Origin: Chitinispirillaceae bacterium
Lineage (GTDB): Bacteria; Fibrobacterota; Chitinivibrionia; Chitinivibrionales; Chitinispirillaceae
Direction of reading: 5' to 3'
NCBI GenBank assembly: GCA_016926315.1
Contig: JAFGOU010000344.1
Coordinates: 1-18,494 of the forward strand
DNA length: 18,494 nucleotides
Shown: positions 8,299-15,368 of the stretch, in pieces
How the letters are laid out: every line of letters starts with the position of its first letter
Numbering within the stretch: position 1 is the first letter of the stretch
The notes under the pieces: model-generated
What the model was told of the DNA's origin: nothing
Databases searched by the model: none
What the model saw: the letters and a program-made list of their open reading frames with translations, nothing else
Translations under genes and position numbers: made by a program

Positions 8299-9432
8299 TT
8301 AATCTCCAATATTAATCCGGTGCACCTCGTTTAGGCCGGCACCTTTGATCTTCACTACATACATTCCCCGGCTCAGCTTATTGGAAACAAAAGCGCTTTT
8401 TCCCATTGGCACGACTTTCGATACGATGGATTTGCCGGCCAGATTAAAAATTCCGACCCCTACTGGTCCACTGAGACTGTTCAAAGCCTTGACCTTAATA
8501 AGACCTTGCACATTGGATAGGGCAAATCGGTTGCAATACTTAGCTGGTTTCGCCGTGGCCATCACGTTTACAGTTGGCAACCTGCCTGGTTGCCTTTTCA
8601 TTTCGCTATAGACCCGTCGCAACATCCATACATCATACTCTGTAACATACATTGAACTGCCAGCTCTCATCACGCAGACCGGATTACCACCCGGGCAGGT
8701 CCAATCATAAAAATCCGGCAGATAAAATCCATGACCCATTTCATGCTGGATAATCCCCATATGACCTGAACAACCGCTAAGCGTCGCATTTGCCTTGGTA
8801 CGTTGACCCCAGTCGCTGCCAAAACCTTGACCATCCATGGTATCGGAATGCCAGGAGGAGAAATCGTAGTGATTTTTCGCCCCGCCGGAGCAATTCGGAT
8901 AGGTATAAGTTTGACTGGTATGAAAAAAACGACCGCAATTCTGTGGGCACTGAGGTGCCCTTTCAAACGAAACATCACCAGGATAAATAGGTACATTATT
9001 GTTTTCTGCAGGGGTCCACTCCAAATCGCTCGCATTGTAGCATGCCCATCCAGAAATCCTTAAAGGAATAGTATCCCACGGCCATCCGTCATGTCCTTTC
9101 ATCGCCGTTGTCCAATTGCCCATTATGCGCTGAAGCATGCTCTCGATGCAATCGCGCTTAGCCGGAGAGACTTTTAAACGAGAGTGCCAGCGAATACAGA
9201 CTGAAAAAGTACCCATGGCAGCCTGTGCGTACAACTGATCGAAAAAGTTAGTATAGGTTCCCCGACCGTTTCCTTGAACTACTGTTTGCTTGATCACATT
9301 ATTCCAAATCCAATCGACTTTCTCTTCAACCGTTGGGTCTGAAGGTTTTGGCATATTGCTCGGCCAAACAGCAAAGCTAGTCGAGGTAAAAACCAGAAAG
9401 ACGAACATCAGGAAAATAGCAACTCTATACAT
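8299..9432 (-). CDS. Secreted zinc metalloprotease, metzincin-like (paralog C)
   Basis: The product has 377 residues from ATG 9432, with GGGGG about 7 nt upstream. This ATG is chosen because it begins a clean signal peptide (MYRVAIFLMFVFLVFTSTSFA, cut near residue 21: core FLMFVFLVF). The frame is open further up to 9621 but that stretch runs through intergenic DNA and a repeat. The zinc site is HEMGHGFYLPD (230-240), with His230, His234, Glu231 and the presumed Asp240 ligand, and VMRAG (254-258) as Met-turn. Most of the chain can be aligned with paralog A by eye (NWIWHN/DWIWNN, GRGTYTNF, HDGWPW, PLRISGWA, APQCPQ, GRFFHT, GGAKNHYD, GSDWGQRT), so A and C are the closest pair. The C-terminal sorting-type domain reads LAGKSIVSKV, then SRGMYVVKIKG, ending HRINIGD. 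It is the first gene of the cluster and is visibly more AT-rich than A and B. Third-ligand and secretion-route claims rest on motif likeness. Confidence 0.87.
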   Translation of the reverse strand: MYRVAIFLMFVFLVFTSTSFAVWPSNMPKPSDPTVEEKVDWIWNNVIKQTVVQGNGRGTYTNFFDQLYAQAAMGTFSVCIRWHSRLKVSPAKRDCIESMLQRIMGNWTTAMKGHDGWPWDTIPLRISGWACYNASDLEWTPAENNNVPIYPGDVSFERAPQCPQNCGRFFHTSQTYTYPNCSGGAKNHYDFSSWHSDTMDGQGFGSDWGQRTKANATLSGCSGHMGIIQHEMGHGFYLPDFYDWTCPGGNPVCVMRAGSSMYVTEYDVWMLRRVYSEMKRQPGRLPTVNVMATAKPAKYCNRFALSNVQGLIKVKALNSLSGPVGVGIFNLAGKSIVSKVVPMGKSAFVSNKLSRGMYVVKIKGAGLNEVHRINIGD

Positions 9433-9576
9433 GCAATACCCCCAATTTGATGGTTTGATGGTGAAGAATACTAACATCATTTGAAAATTACCGGATTCCA
9501 TCGATTTAATCGATAAAGCACTAAATAAAAAATGAATCCGAATGCATCCCTCTCCACAATCAAAAGCTTCGGTATT
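9433..9576. other. Upstream region of protease C, no gene
   Basis: AT-rich DNA between the protease C start and the MITE-like element. It contains a 15-bp palindrome ATCGATTTAATCGAT (9500-9514), which could be an operator for protease C but is short. No convincing coding sequence was seen. Confidence 0.4.
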
Positions 9577-9580
9577 ACTT

Positions 9581-9722
9581 AGTGTCCGTCCGAAAACCCC
9601 TGTTTTTTTAGAATCCGTCATTCCGGCGAAAGCCGGAATCCATGTTTTTAGGTTGATTTCGGCAACTGGATACCGGCTTTCGCCGGTATGACGTCACAAA
9701 GAGGACTTTTCGGACGGACACT
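9581..9722. mobile_element. MITE-like element, long copy (142 bp)
   Basis: Perfect 16-bp terminal inverted repeats AGTGTCCGTCCGAAAA (9581-9596 and, inverted, 9707-9722) are flanked on both sides by ACTT (9577-9580, 9723-9726), a possible 4-bp target duplication. The interior has no gene and holds a nested hairpin repeat. A shorter copy with the same ends and the same ACTT flanks lies at 14846-14899, which argues for a mobile, non-autonomous element. No transposase is present in the window. Confidence 0.75.
9617..9692. repeat. Nested palindromic repeat inside the MITE-like element
   Basis: Two 26-bp arms (9617-9642 and 9667-9692) are inverted copies with 2 mismatches, separated by 24 bp. Each arm itself contains CCGGCGAAAGCCGG, a five-base-pair stem with a GAAA tetraloop. 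The block is absent from the short copy at 14846-14899, so it may have inserted into an older element. Repeats of this look (GTCATTCCGGCGAAAGCCGG) are widespread in environmental bacterial genomes. Confidence 0.7.
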
Positions 9723-9726
9723 ACTT

Positions 9727-9987
9727 AAGGGTGCCCTTAAACTATTGTTGCTGTATTCTATAATAAGGAATTTTTTCTATAAATGTATAAAAAGTTTAAA
9801 TTAACGCTCGAAATATCCAACCATTCTTTCTTCTCTTTAAAAACCGATAATGTGGAACCATTTTTTACTGAAACGATTGTCCCATTTACCTCATAATATT
9901 ACAATTTTTTATATTTTAAGCACATTTTTGTAACCAACTAATTGACGCTCGTTAAAATAAAATTTCTTTTTTTACTCTTTTTTTTGC
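9727..9987. other. AT-rich intergenic region, no gene
   Basis: The stretch before the TIGR02147 gene is strongly AT-rich with long T-runs (especially 9961-9985). It begins with a perfect short palindrome TTAAGGGTGCCCTTAA (9725-9740) that overlaps the MITE flank. No coding frame or RNA gene was recognised. Confidence 0.5.
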
Positions 9988-9993
9988 TATATT
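9988..9993 (+). promoter_or_regulatory. Candidate -10 box for the TIGR02147 gene
   Basis: TATATT lies 10 bp upstream of ATG 10004, preceded by T-rich sequence without a clear -35. A start about 7 nt downstream would give a transcript with almost no leader, in line with the absence of a ribosome-binding site before this ATG. Confidence 0.35.
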
Positions 9994-10003
9994 CTACACG
10001 TAT

Positions 10004-10864
10004 ATGACTGGAAATAGTGAACAAATTACCATCTATAACTATTTCGATTATCGCGAATACCTGAGCGATGTTTTTAAACTATTGAAAAAAAAACGCTATG
10101 GATTTTCTTACAGGTCATTTTCAAAAGAGGCCGGGATTTCAAGCCATAATTTTCTCCCCCGTATTATTAAACGGGAGAGAAACCTTACTGCTGAATTTAT
10201 TTTGCTTCTGGGCGCCTATCTCAAGCTTCCGGCAAAAGAGATTAAATATTTTCAGGCATTGGTCGCATTCAATAATGCGAAAAAGCCTTCGCAGAAAGAA
10301 AAATATCTCAAACAGCTTTTCTCATTACGGGTTGTTGTCAACGAGCATAGGATTGAAGATAAAAAGCTTCATTTTTTCGAGAAGTGGTACTATCCGGTGA
10401 TCCGGGAACTGGTGACTATCTGCGATTTTCAGGACGATTTCGCTCTTCTGGCACGACAGTGCATTCCACGCATCTCCGCGGCGCAGGCAAGAGGCGCGGT
10501 CGGCTATCTGTTTAAAAACGGGTTTATCAGGAAATCGGCATCCGGCAGGTACGAAGTCGTGGACCAGGTCATTGCCACCGAACCCGAGGTCGATTCGGCG
10601 ATTATTCCCCATTATCACAAGATCACCATCAGGCAGTGCGCCGACGCGGTCGATACTATCCGTAAAGAGGACCGCAACATCTCCTCTTCGACCCTCCTTG
10701 TCTCGCAGGAACTGTACGAGGAGCTAAAAAAGGAGATCCTCCTTTTCCGCAAGCGTCTTCTGTCCATGGCGCGGGAGTGCAGGAATCCCGACATGGTCTG
10801 TTTTGCCGGTTTCCAGTTGCTGCCGCGGTCAGAAACCATCACCAGGCAGAGAGGTGAGCAATGA
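10004..10864 (+). CDS. TIGR02147 / DUF4423 family protein (putative regulator)
   Basis: The product has 286 residues. The N-terminus (IYNYFDYREYLSDVF, 10-24) followed by a helix-turn-helix-like stretch (YRSFSKEAGISSHNFLPRII, 36-55) is typical of TIGR02147 proteins, which are multiplied in Fibrobacterota. Residues about 120-275 match the DUF4423 part, with HYHKITIRQCADAVDTI (203-219), DRNISSSTLLVS (223-234) and ELKKEILLFRKRLL (240-253). Such proteins are thought to be DNA-binding regulators, but this is not well tested. The gene overlaps the following lipoprotein gene by 4 bp (ATGA), so the two are translationally coupled; paired TIGR02147-lipoprotein genes suggest that one controls or senses the other. 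No Shine-Dalgarno sequence precedes the ATG and there is no better in-frame start nearby. The first third of the gene is AT-rich, the rest GC-rich like its neighbour. Confidence 0.88.
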   Translation: MTGNSEQITIYNYFDYREYLSDVFKLLKKKRYGFSYRSFSKEAGISSHNFLPRIIKRERNLTAEFILLLGAYLKLPAKEIKYFQALVAFNNAKKPSQKEKYLKQLFSLRVVVNEHRIEDKKLHFFEKWYYPVIRELVTICDFQDDFALLARQCIPRISAAQARGAVGYLFKNGFIRKSASGRYEVVDQVIATEPEVDSAIIPHYHKITIRQCADAVDTIRKEDRNISSSTLLVSQELYEELKKEILLFRKRLLSMARECRNPDMVCFAGFQLLPRSETITRQRGEQ

Positions 10865-12453
10865 TACTCCGCCTTTCACTTCTGCTGCCTGCCCTGCTGC
10901 TTCCGCTCGGCTGCGCAAACCTCACCGGAGGCGGCGGTTCCGATATTGGCAACGGCGTGGTGATGGGCAGCGTCGTTACCGCGAACGAAGCGCCGGTATC
11001 CGGCGTTCAGGTTACCCTGGTGCCGTACTTCCACGACCCGGTGGCCGAACCCTCCTCACCCTACTGTCTGTCTACGGCCACCGACGCCAATGGTTCCTTC
11101 GTTTTCTCGCTTTTCTCCAACGGCACCTACAATATCGAGGCGGTGAACCCGCATGACGGCACGCGCGCCCTTGTTACCGATATCCCTGTCCGGCTGAACG
11201 ACACCCTGCCGTTGCCGCCGTTGACCATGGGGGAACCGGGCTCCATCACCGTTTATCTCCCGGATTCCGTGGACATCACCGGCGGGTATCTTTACATTCA
11301 GGGGACGACCATGTGGCTATCCCTGCTTGACGCCGAATCGCTCGCCGGGGGCGTATTCATGGTCACGTTTGATTCGGTGCCCGCGGCAACCCTGCCCTCC
11401 ATCTATTACATGGAACCGAACGCGACCGCCCAGCCGGTAATGATCTCCCAGACCACCAGTGTCTCCTCCAACGGAGTCTCGGTGGTCGATGCCGACATCT
11501 CCTGGAGTCACTTTACGGCCGATAATACATCCCTTCCACGCGAAGCAATCAGGGATATCGCGATCCTGCCCGATGGAACGCGCTGGTTTGCCACTTCCGG
11601 CGGCGGAGCCGCCCGTCTTCAGGGAGAGGTCTGGACGGTCTATAACGGCTCGAATTCACCGATGCCCTCAACCGATATCCATGATATTTCCTACGAAAAC
11701 AACGGAACGGTCTGGTTTGCCACGACAAAAGGCGCGGTCTCCTTCGGCGGCGGCCAGTGGGTTGTTTATACGCCGGAAAATACCGGTCTTCCTTCGGCAT
11801 TCGTCAACGATATACGGATCGACCGGCAGGGACGCAAATGGTTTGCCACCAGTGACGCCGGACTGGCCACCTATGACGGATACTCCTGGGAATGCCATAA
11901 CACCGGAAACTCTGCCATTCCCTCCAACACCATACACCGGATCGCAATCGAAAACAATCCGGCGCTTATCGGCGGCCAGGCGGTCTGGTGCGCGACCGCG
12001 CTGGGAGCGGCGGTATTCTGCAATTACGTCTGGACGGTCTATACAACCCTCAATTCCGGGATTTTTTCCGACCGGGTTTTCTCCATCAAAATAGACCGGT
12101 TCGGCAACAAGTGGTTCGGCCATGAAAACGGCGTGTCGCGCTTCGACGGGTTTACCTGGACCACCTGGTCCGGCGTTCCTTCGGCGCTTTCCGCATCGGT
12201 CTTGACCATTGCCGAGGACGGCAAAGGCGCCATCTGGTTCGGAACGCTTAATGGCCTCGTGAAATTCAACGGCGCCTCATGGACGGAATTCAGCGGCGAG
12301 CGATATCGCCTTCTTGAAAATTGCAGCATCTATTCACTTGCCATCGACGCATCGGACAACAAGTGGATTGGAACATCAACCAATGGCGTGATCATGTTCG
12401 GGCCCGGCACCATTTACACCGATCCGACGAAACGACGAATGCCGAAGCCCTGA
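10861..12453 (+). CDS. Lipoprotein with carboxypeptidase-regulatory-like domain and seven-unit Reg_prop-type beta-propeller
   Basis: The product has 530 residues. ATG 10861 lies within the end of the preceding gene and has GAGAGGTGA upstream. The N-terminus MILRLSLLLPALLLPLGC is a lipoprotein signal with Cys18, relaxed at -3 (Pro). It is followed by GGGGSDIGNGVVMGSV, an opening common in Fibrobacterota lipoproteins. Residues about 33-120 look like a carboxypeptidase-regulatory (Ig-like) domain (ATDANGSFVFSLFSNGTYNI). From about 214 to the end come seven repeats spaced about 42-49 residues, each with W[FIC][AG] followed by a glycine-rich turn and an aromatic (RWFATSGGG, VWFATTKGA, KWFATSDAG, VWCATALGA, KWFGHENGV, IWFGTLNGL, KWIGTSTNG), which resemble two-component-regulator propeller units. 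A seven-bladed propeller fits. It is probably anchored in the outer or inner membrane as a binding or sensing protein. The ligand is unknown. Confidence 0.87.
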   Translation: MILRLSLLLPALLLPLGCANLTGGGGSDIGNGVVMGSVVTANEAPVSGVQVTLVPYFHDPVAEPSSPYCLSTATDANGSFVFSLFSNGTYNIEAVNPHDGTRALVTDIPVRLNDTLPLPPLTMGEPGSITVYLPDSVDITGGYLYIQGTTMWLSLLDAESLAGGVFMVTFDSVPAATLPSIYYMEPNATAQPVMISQTTSVSSNGVSVVDADISWSHFTADNTSLPREAIRDIAILPDGTRWFATSGGGAARLQGEVWTVYNGSNSPMPSTDIHDISYENNGTVWFATTKGAVSFGGGQWVVYTPENTGLPSAFVNDIRIDRQGRKWFATSDAGLATYDGYSWECHNTGNSAIPSNTIHRIAIENNPALIGGQAVWCATALGAAVFCNYVWTVYTTLNSGIFSDRVFSIKIDRFGNKWFGHENGVSRFDGFTWTTWSGVPSALSASVLTIAEDGKGAIWFGTLNGLVKFNGASWTEFSGERYRLLENCSIYSLAIDASDNKWIGTSTNGVIMFGPGTIYTDPTKRRMPKP

Positions 12454-12494
12454 TCACGTGGATTTGAAAGGTGGTGATAGTAATTAAAAAGGGC

Positions 12495-12594
12495 GAATCC
12501 CTGCGTGGCCCTCTTCTTCCTCTCTCCTGTAATGCCTCTCCAACCTCCCCAGGTATGAGCAAGCACGCAGAGAAGGCAGAAAACGCGGGGATTC
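12495..12594. repeat. 100-bp dispersed repeat, unit 1
   Basis: This unit is identical to unit 2 (12637-12736) at 94 of 100 positions. Its ends are inverted: GAATCCCTGCG at the left and CGCGGGGATTC at the right. The left half is pyrimidine-rich and the right half purine-rich, so an imperfect hairpin over the full length is possible. It lies between two converging genes, the usual place for REP-like elements. Confidence 0.8.
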
Positions 12595-12636
12595 CTCTTT
12601 CCTTCAGATAACCGGCTGCACCAAAGGCAACCAAAA

Positions 12637-12736
12637 GAATCCCTGCGTGGCCCTCTTCTTCCTCTCTCCTGTTACGCCTCTCCAACCTCCCCAGGTATGG
12701 GTAAGTACACAGAGAAGGCAGAAAACGCGGGGATTC
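12637..12736. repeat. 100-bp dispersed repeat, unit 2
   Basis: Second unit, same orientation as unit 1, with 42 bp of unrelated sequence between them. The six differences from unit 1 lie at the centre and near CAAGCACGCAG/TAAGTACACAG; the ends are identical. No transposase or coding function is apparent. Confidence 0.8.
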
Positions 12737-12786
12737 TTTTTTTTCGCGGGCAGGGGTACGGTTTGCGGCAGGTGCCGGCGGCCTAT

Positions 12787-14652
12787 TTATTCTTTGTAAA
12801 CTTCCTTCAACATCTTTGCGGCGGCGGACGAGACGAACGGGTCCCGCACGCCTTTTTTCCTGGCTTCGATGAGCGCAGGAACGGCGCGCCGGTCGTTCAG
12901 GTCTCCCAGATCGCGTACTGCCTGGAGCCGTGTCCGCATTGTTTTTGCATATTTCAAATCGAGGACAAAAACCTGCACCAGGTCCACCTGCCTGCCGGCC
13001 GCCTGGAGAATGCGGACCGCGTTCCATCGTGACCAGTACGGTTTTTCGTAGGCGGCTTTTTTAATGGCCGGATGGTCGGCAGCCTGGCATTTTTTTGCCA
13101 GTGTCGAAACGAGCGCCTCCGGAGCGCGCCGTTTTTGAAGCACGGGCAGGCACAGGGAGACGATATGGCGACGGCTGCGCTCGATCAGCCTGGAACCGAC
13201 AGGAAGCTTCTCCGCGGTTTCAAAGGCCGCCAGCGCCTCATCAAAGTCACCCTTCTGGCAGGAAAAAATACCACGAAGAAAATGTCCGCGGGCAGCGCCC
13301 TCCCTGGTCACCGAAAGAGCGTTTGCACATAATATGGCAGAGTCGAGTTTCCCGGCTTCAGCCCACGAAAAGCTCCTGGATATCAGCAGTTTCTGCTCGG
13401 CATTAAGTCCGGCAGTGGGAAGGTAGAGCGAATCGCCCTCTCTTCCGTTTTCCACGAGCACGATCACGCACAGGACCGTGACGACTGCCCCGACGAATGC
13501 GACAATGCCGACCGTTTTCAAGGAAACAGCGACCGACAGGCGATCCAGCGTTTGCGCAGCGCCTTTGCGCAACGAAAACAGCGCCATGCGACCGCCGTTG
13601 CGCAGCCTGGTCAGAAAGGGTGAAGGATAGTGCCGGGCCGGCTTGATCGGAACCGACACCAGCGTTGGCGGCTCCCTTTTCTTTGGTGTCAGGCGCCTGA
13701 TGCCGTCCGCAACCATGGAACGTATACCGGATACGATCTCTTTGAGAGCGCTTTTTTTTTCATCCTCGAGCATCGGCCAGGCGCCGCTTCCGGAATCGAC
13801 CGCGGGAACCAGGTTTCTGAGGAGTTCGATGAGCTGTGCCGCGCTTTTTATCCGATTATCCGGTTTCGGCGCCAGGCACCGTGCGATAACGTCATCGAGC
13901 CGGGCCGGGATGCCCGTTACGAGTTCCCCGGCCTGAACGTACTTTCCGCTCAGCGTGGCAAACGCCGTAGCCACCACCGTCTCGCGCACGAACGGATGCC
14001 TGCCGGTAAGCATTTCATACAGCACGACGCCCAGGGAAAAGAGGTCCGAACGCTCGTCTATCGAAAACCCTTCGATCTGCTCGGGCGACATATAGCCGGG
14101 CGATCCCATGGCATTGCCTTCGCAGGTCAGCGAAGCCCAGGGAACTTTAGCCACGCCGAAATCAGCCAGTTTTGCGATCCCTCCGCGGCGATCGACAATG
14201 ATATTGCCCGGCTTGATGTCACGATGGACAATCTGCTGCCCATGAGCGAGCTGCAGGGCCGAAGCGATATCGAGCGTGATGTGCAGCGACCATTTCAACC
14301 CGATTTTTCCCCTGGATTGAATAATTTTATCGAGCGCCACCCCGTCGATATACTGGAAGGCGATCCATGGCACGCCCGCCTCCTCGCCGGCGTCGTATAC
14401 CGGTACGATTGACTGGTGGTTGAGCTGGGCGGACAGCCTCGCTTCGAGGGAAAACCGGGCGAGGAACTCACGCCGTGTTTTTTCGTCAAGATGGCGGTCC
14501 ACCGAAATGACTTTAATGGCGACCAGCCTGTTGAGCACCGGGTCCTGCGCGAGGAAAACCTTTCCCATGGCGCCTTCGCCAAGGAGTTTCTTCACGATAT
14601 AACGCCCGAAACTGATGAATTCAGGCGGCGAAGATGTTCCTGCGGTTTCCAA
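12787..14652 (-). CDS. Membrane Ser/Thr protein kinase (Hanks type) with TPR/HEAT-like C-terminal part
   Basis: The product has 621 residues. The start is TTG 14652, with AAGGGA 8 nt upstream. The kinase domain (about 17-280) has the glycine loop GEGAMG (25-30), the ATP lysine in VAIK (Lys47), the catalytic loop HRDIKPGN (143-150), DFG (164-166) and the activation-segment end GSPGYMSPE (183-191), so it should be active. The juxtamembrane part (about 285-378) is basic. One transmembrane helix follows (about 381-400). The part outside the membrane (about 410-621) has a TPR-like repeat (about 440-475, GDFDEALAAFETAEKL) and a HEAT-like end (TRLQAVRDLGDLNDRRAVPALIEA). It lacks the PASTA repeats of PknB. 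Likely role: phosphorylating cytoplasmic targets in response to an envelope signal. A STAS-domain gene lies 360 bp away in the opposite direction, but nothing ties them in function beyond position. Confidence 0.93.
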   Translation of the reverse strand: METAGTSSPPEFISFGRYIVKKLLGEGAMGKVFLAQDPVLNRLVAIKVISVDRHLDEKTRREFLARFSLEARLSAQLNHQSIVPVYDAGEEAGVPWIAFQYIDGVALDKIIQSRGKIGLKWSLHITLDIASALQLAHGQQIVHRDIKPGNIIVDRRGGIAKLADFGVAKVPWASLTCEGNAMGSPGYMSPEQIEGFSIDERSDLFSLGVVLYEMLTGRHPFVRETVVATAFATLSGKYVQAGELVTGIPARLDDVIARCLAPKPDNRIKSAAQLIELLRNLVPAVDSGSGAWPMLEDEKKSALKEIVSGIRSMVADGIRRLTPKKREPPTLVSVPIKPARHYPSPFLTRLRNGGRMALFSLRKGAAQTLDRLSVAVSLKTVGIVAFVGAVVTVLCVIVLVENGREGDSLYLPTAGLNAEQKLLISRSFSWAEAGKLDSAILCANALSVTREGAARGHFLRGIFSCQKGDFDEALAAFETAEKLPVGSRLIERSRRHIVSLCLPVLQKRRAPEALVSTLAKKCQAADHPAIKKAAYEKPYWSRWNAVRILQAAGRQVDLVQVFVLDLKYAKTMRTRLQAVRDLGDLNDRRAVPALIEARKKGVRDPFVSSAAAKMLKEVYKE

Positions 14653-14845
14653 AAGGACGGTCCCTTGTTATGCTATGGTATCTTCGCTACGCCGGATTCT
14701 CCGGAATACAATCATGATTACCATGATGGCAACTATGGGATACAACCTGTTACTCATATTTCCCGTCTGACATAAGGATACATCGGATTACGTATGACGG
14801 TCAAGCGTTAATGACTGGTGGTATTTACTGAGCAGGAATATACTT
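14653..14845. other. Upstream region of the kinase gene, no gene
   Basis: This holds the probable kinase promoter and leader. A small palindrome CCGGATTCTCCGG (around 14692) is present; no strong promoter, coding frame or RNA was recognised. Confidence 0.35.
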
Positions 14846-14899
14846 AGTGTACGTCCGAAAACCCTCACGGTCCCAAGGAGGACTTTTCGGACAGACACT
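14846..14899. mobile_element. MITE-like element, short copy (54 bp)
   Basis: The ends match the 142-bp element at 9581-9722: AGTGTACGTCCGAAAA at the left, and an inverted AGTGTCTGTCCGAAAA at the right (2 mismatches between its own ends). The identity reaches inward at both sides (CCGAAAACCC and GAGGACTTTTCGG). It is also flanked by ACTT (14842-14845 and 14900-14903). It lacks the nested hairpin block. Confidence 0.7.
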
Positions 14900-14945
14900 A
14901 CTTATCCGCAGGGCATGCGGCCTTATGTTCAGATGTCCCGACGGG

Positions 14946-14974
14946 TTGTTTTTATGATGGGAAAGGGATATAAT
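14946..14974 (+). promoter_or_regulatory. Sigma70-type promoter of the STAS gene
   Basis: TTGTTT (14946-14951), a 17-bp spacer, then a perfect TATAAT (14969-14974). The start point would be near 14981, leaving a leader of about 30 nt with GAAAGG (14999-15004) 6 nt before ATG 15011. Confidence 0.75.
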
Positions 14975-15010
14975 AAAAACAACTGATACCCTGTAACAGA
15001 AAGGCCGCTT

Positions 15011-15322
15011 ATGCAGATGGAACGTATCGAAAACGAAAAGGAACTCCTGTTCAAGGTCACCGGGTCGCTTTCAGGAATGCCCGATTCCGCGCCACGATTT
15101 TTCAACCAGATATCGACCGACCTTCAGGCGACAAGGAAAAACATCACGTTCGATTTTCAAAAACTGATGTTCATCGACAGCATGGCCATCGGCCTTTTGG
15201 TCGGCATCATCATCAAGGCGAAACAGATCAATTGCACGGTCCACATACACAATCCGCAACCGCTCATTCGCGACATTCTGGAGGCGACGCAGCTTAAAAA
15301 ATTATACCCTGAATTGTATTAA
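15011..15322 (+). CDS. STAS-domain protein (anti-sigma factor antagonist type)
   Basis: The product has 103 residues and is a single STAS domain. The central strand and turn read ITFDFQKLMFIDSMAIGLLV (45-64, phosphate-acceptor candidate Ser57 in the DS motif), followed by a helix (IIIKAKQ) and the usual final part IHNPQPLIRDILEATQL. In the SpoIIAA/RsbV family this serine is phosphorylated by an anti-sigma kinase and controls partner switching. GAAAGG stands 6 nt before the ATG; a second ATG at codon 3 is possible. No RsbW-like kinase or sigma factor lies next to it, so its partner is elsewhere or it has another role. It converges with the glutamate dehydrogenase gene (46 bp between stop codons). 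Confidence 0.9.
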   Translation: MQMERIENEKELLFKVTGSLSGMPDSAPRFFNQISTDLQATRKNITFDFQKLMFIDSMAIGLLVGIIIKAKQINCTVHIHNPQPLIRDILEATQLKKLYPELY

Positions 15323-15368
15323 GGAATGGTCCCGCTCATGTCTGACGGCCGTCCGCGCCAAACGTGCA

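Noticed and set aside
9433..9621. 63-codon N-terminal extension of protease C
   Set aside because: It would place the signal peptide internally and reads through intergenic DNA and the end of the MITE; ATG 9432 has its own ribosome site.
12495..12736. Possible CRISPR array
   Set aside because: Only two 100-bp units with one 42-bp spacer, far from CRISPR repeat and spacer sizes, and no cas genes.
12392..13027. Minus-strand open frame of about 211 codons
   Set aside because: It runs through both 100-bp repeats and overlaps the kinase end in another frame; its composition (Arg/Gly/Pro-rich) is not protein-like.
15323..15368. Possible bidirectional terminator between the STAS and glutamate dehydrogenase genes
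   Set aside because: No stem with a T-run was found on either strand.
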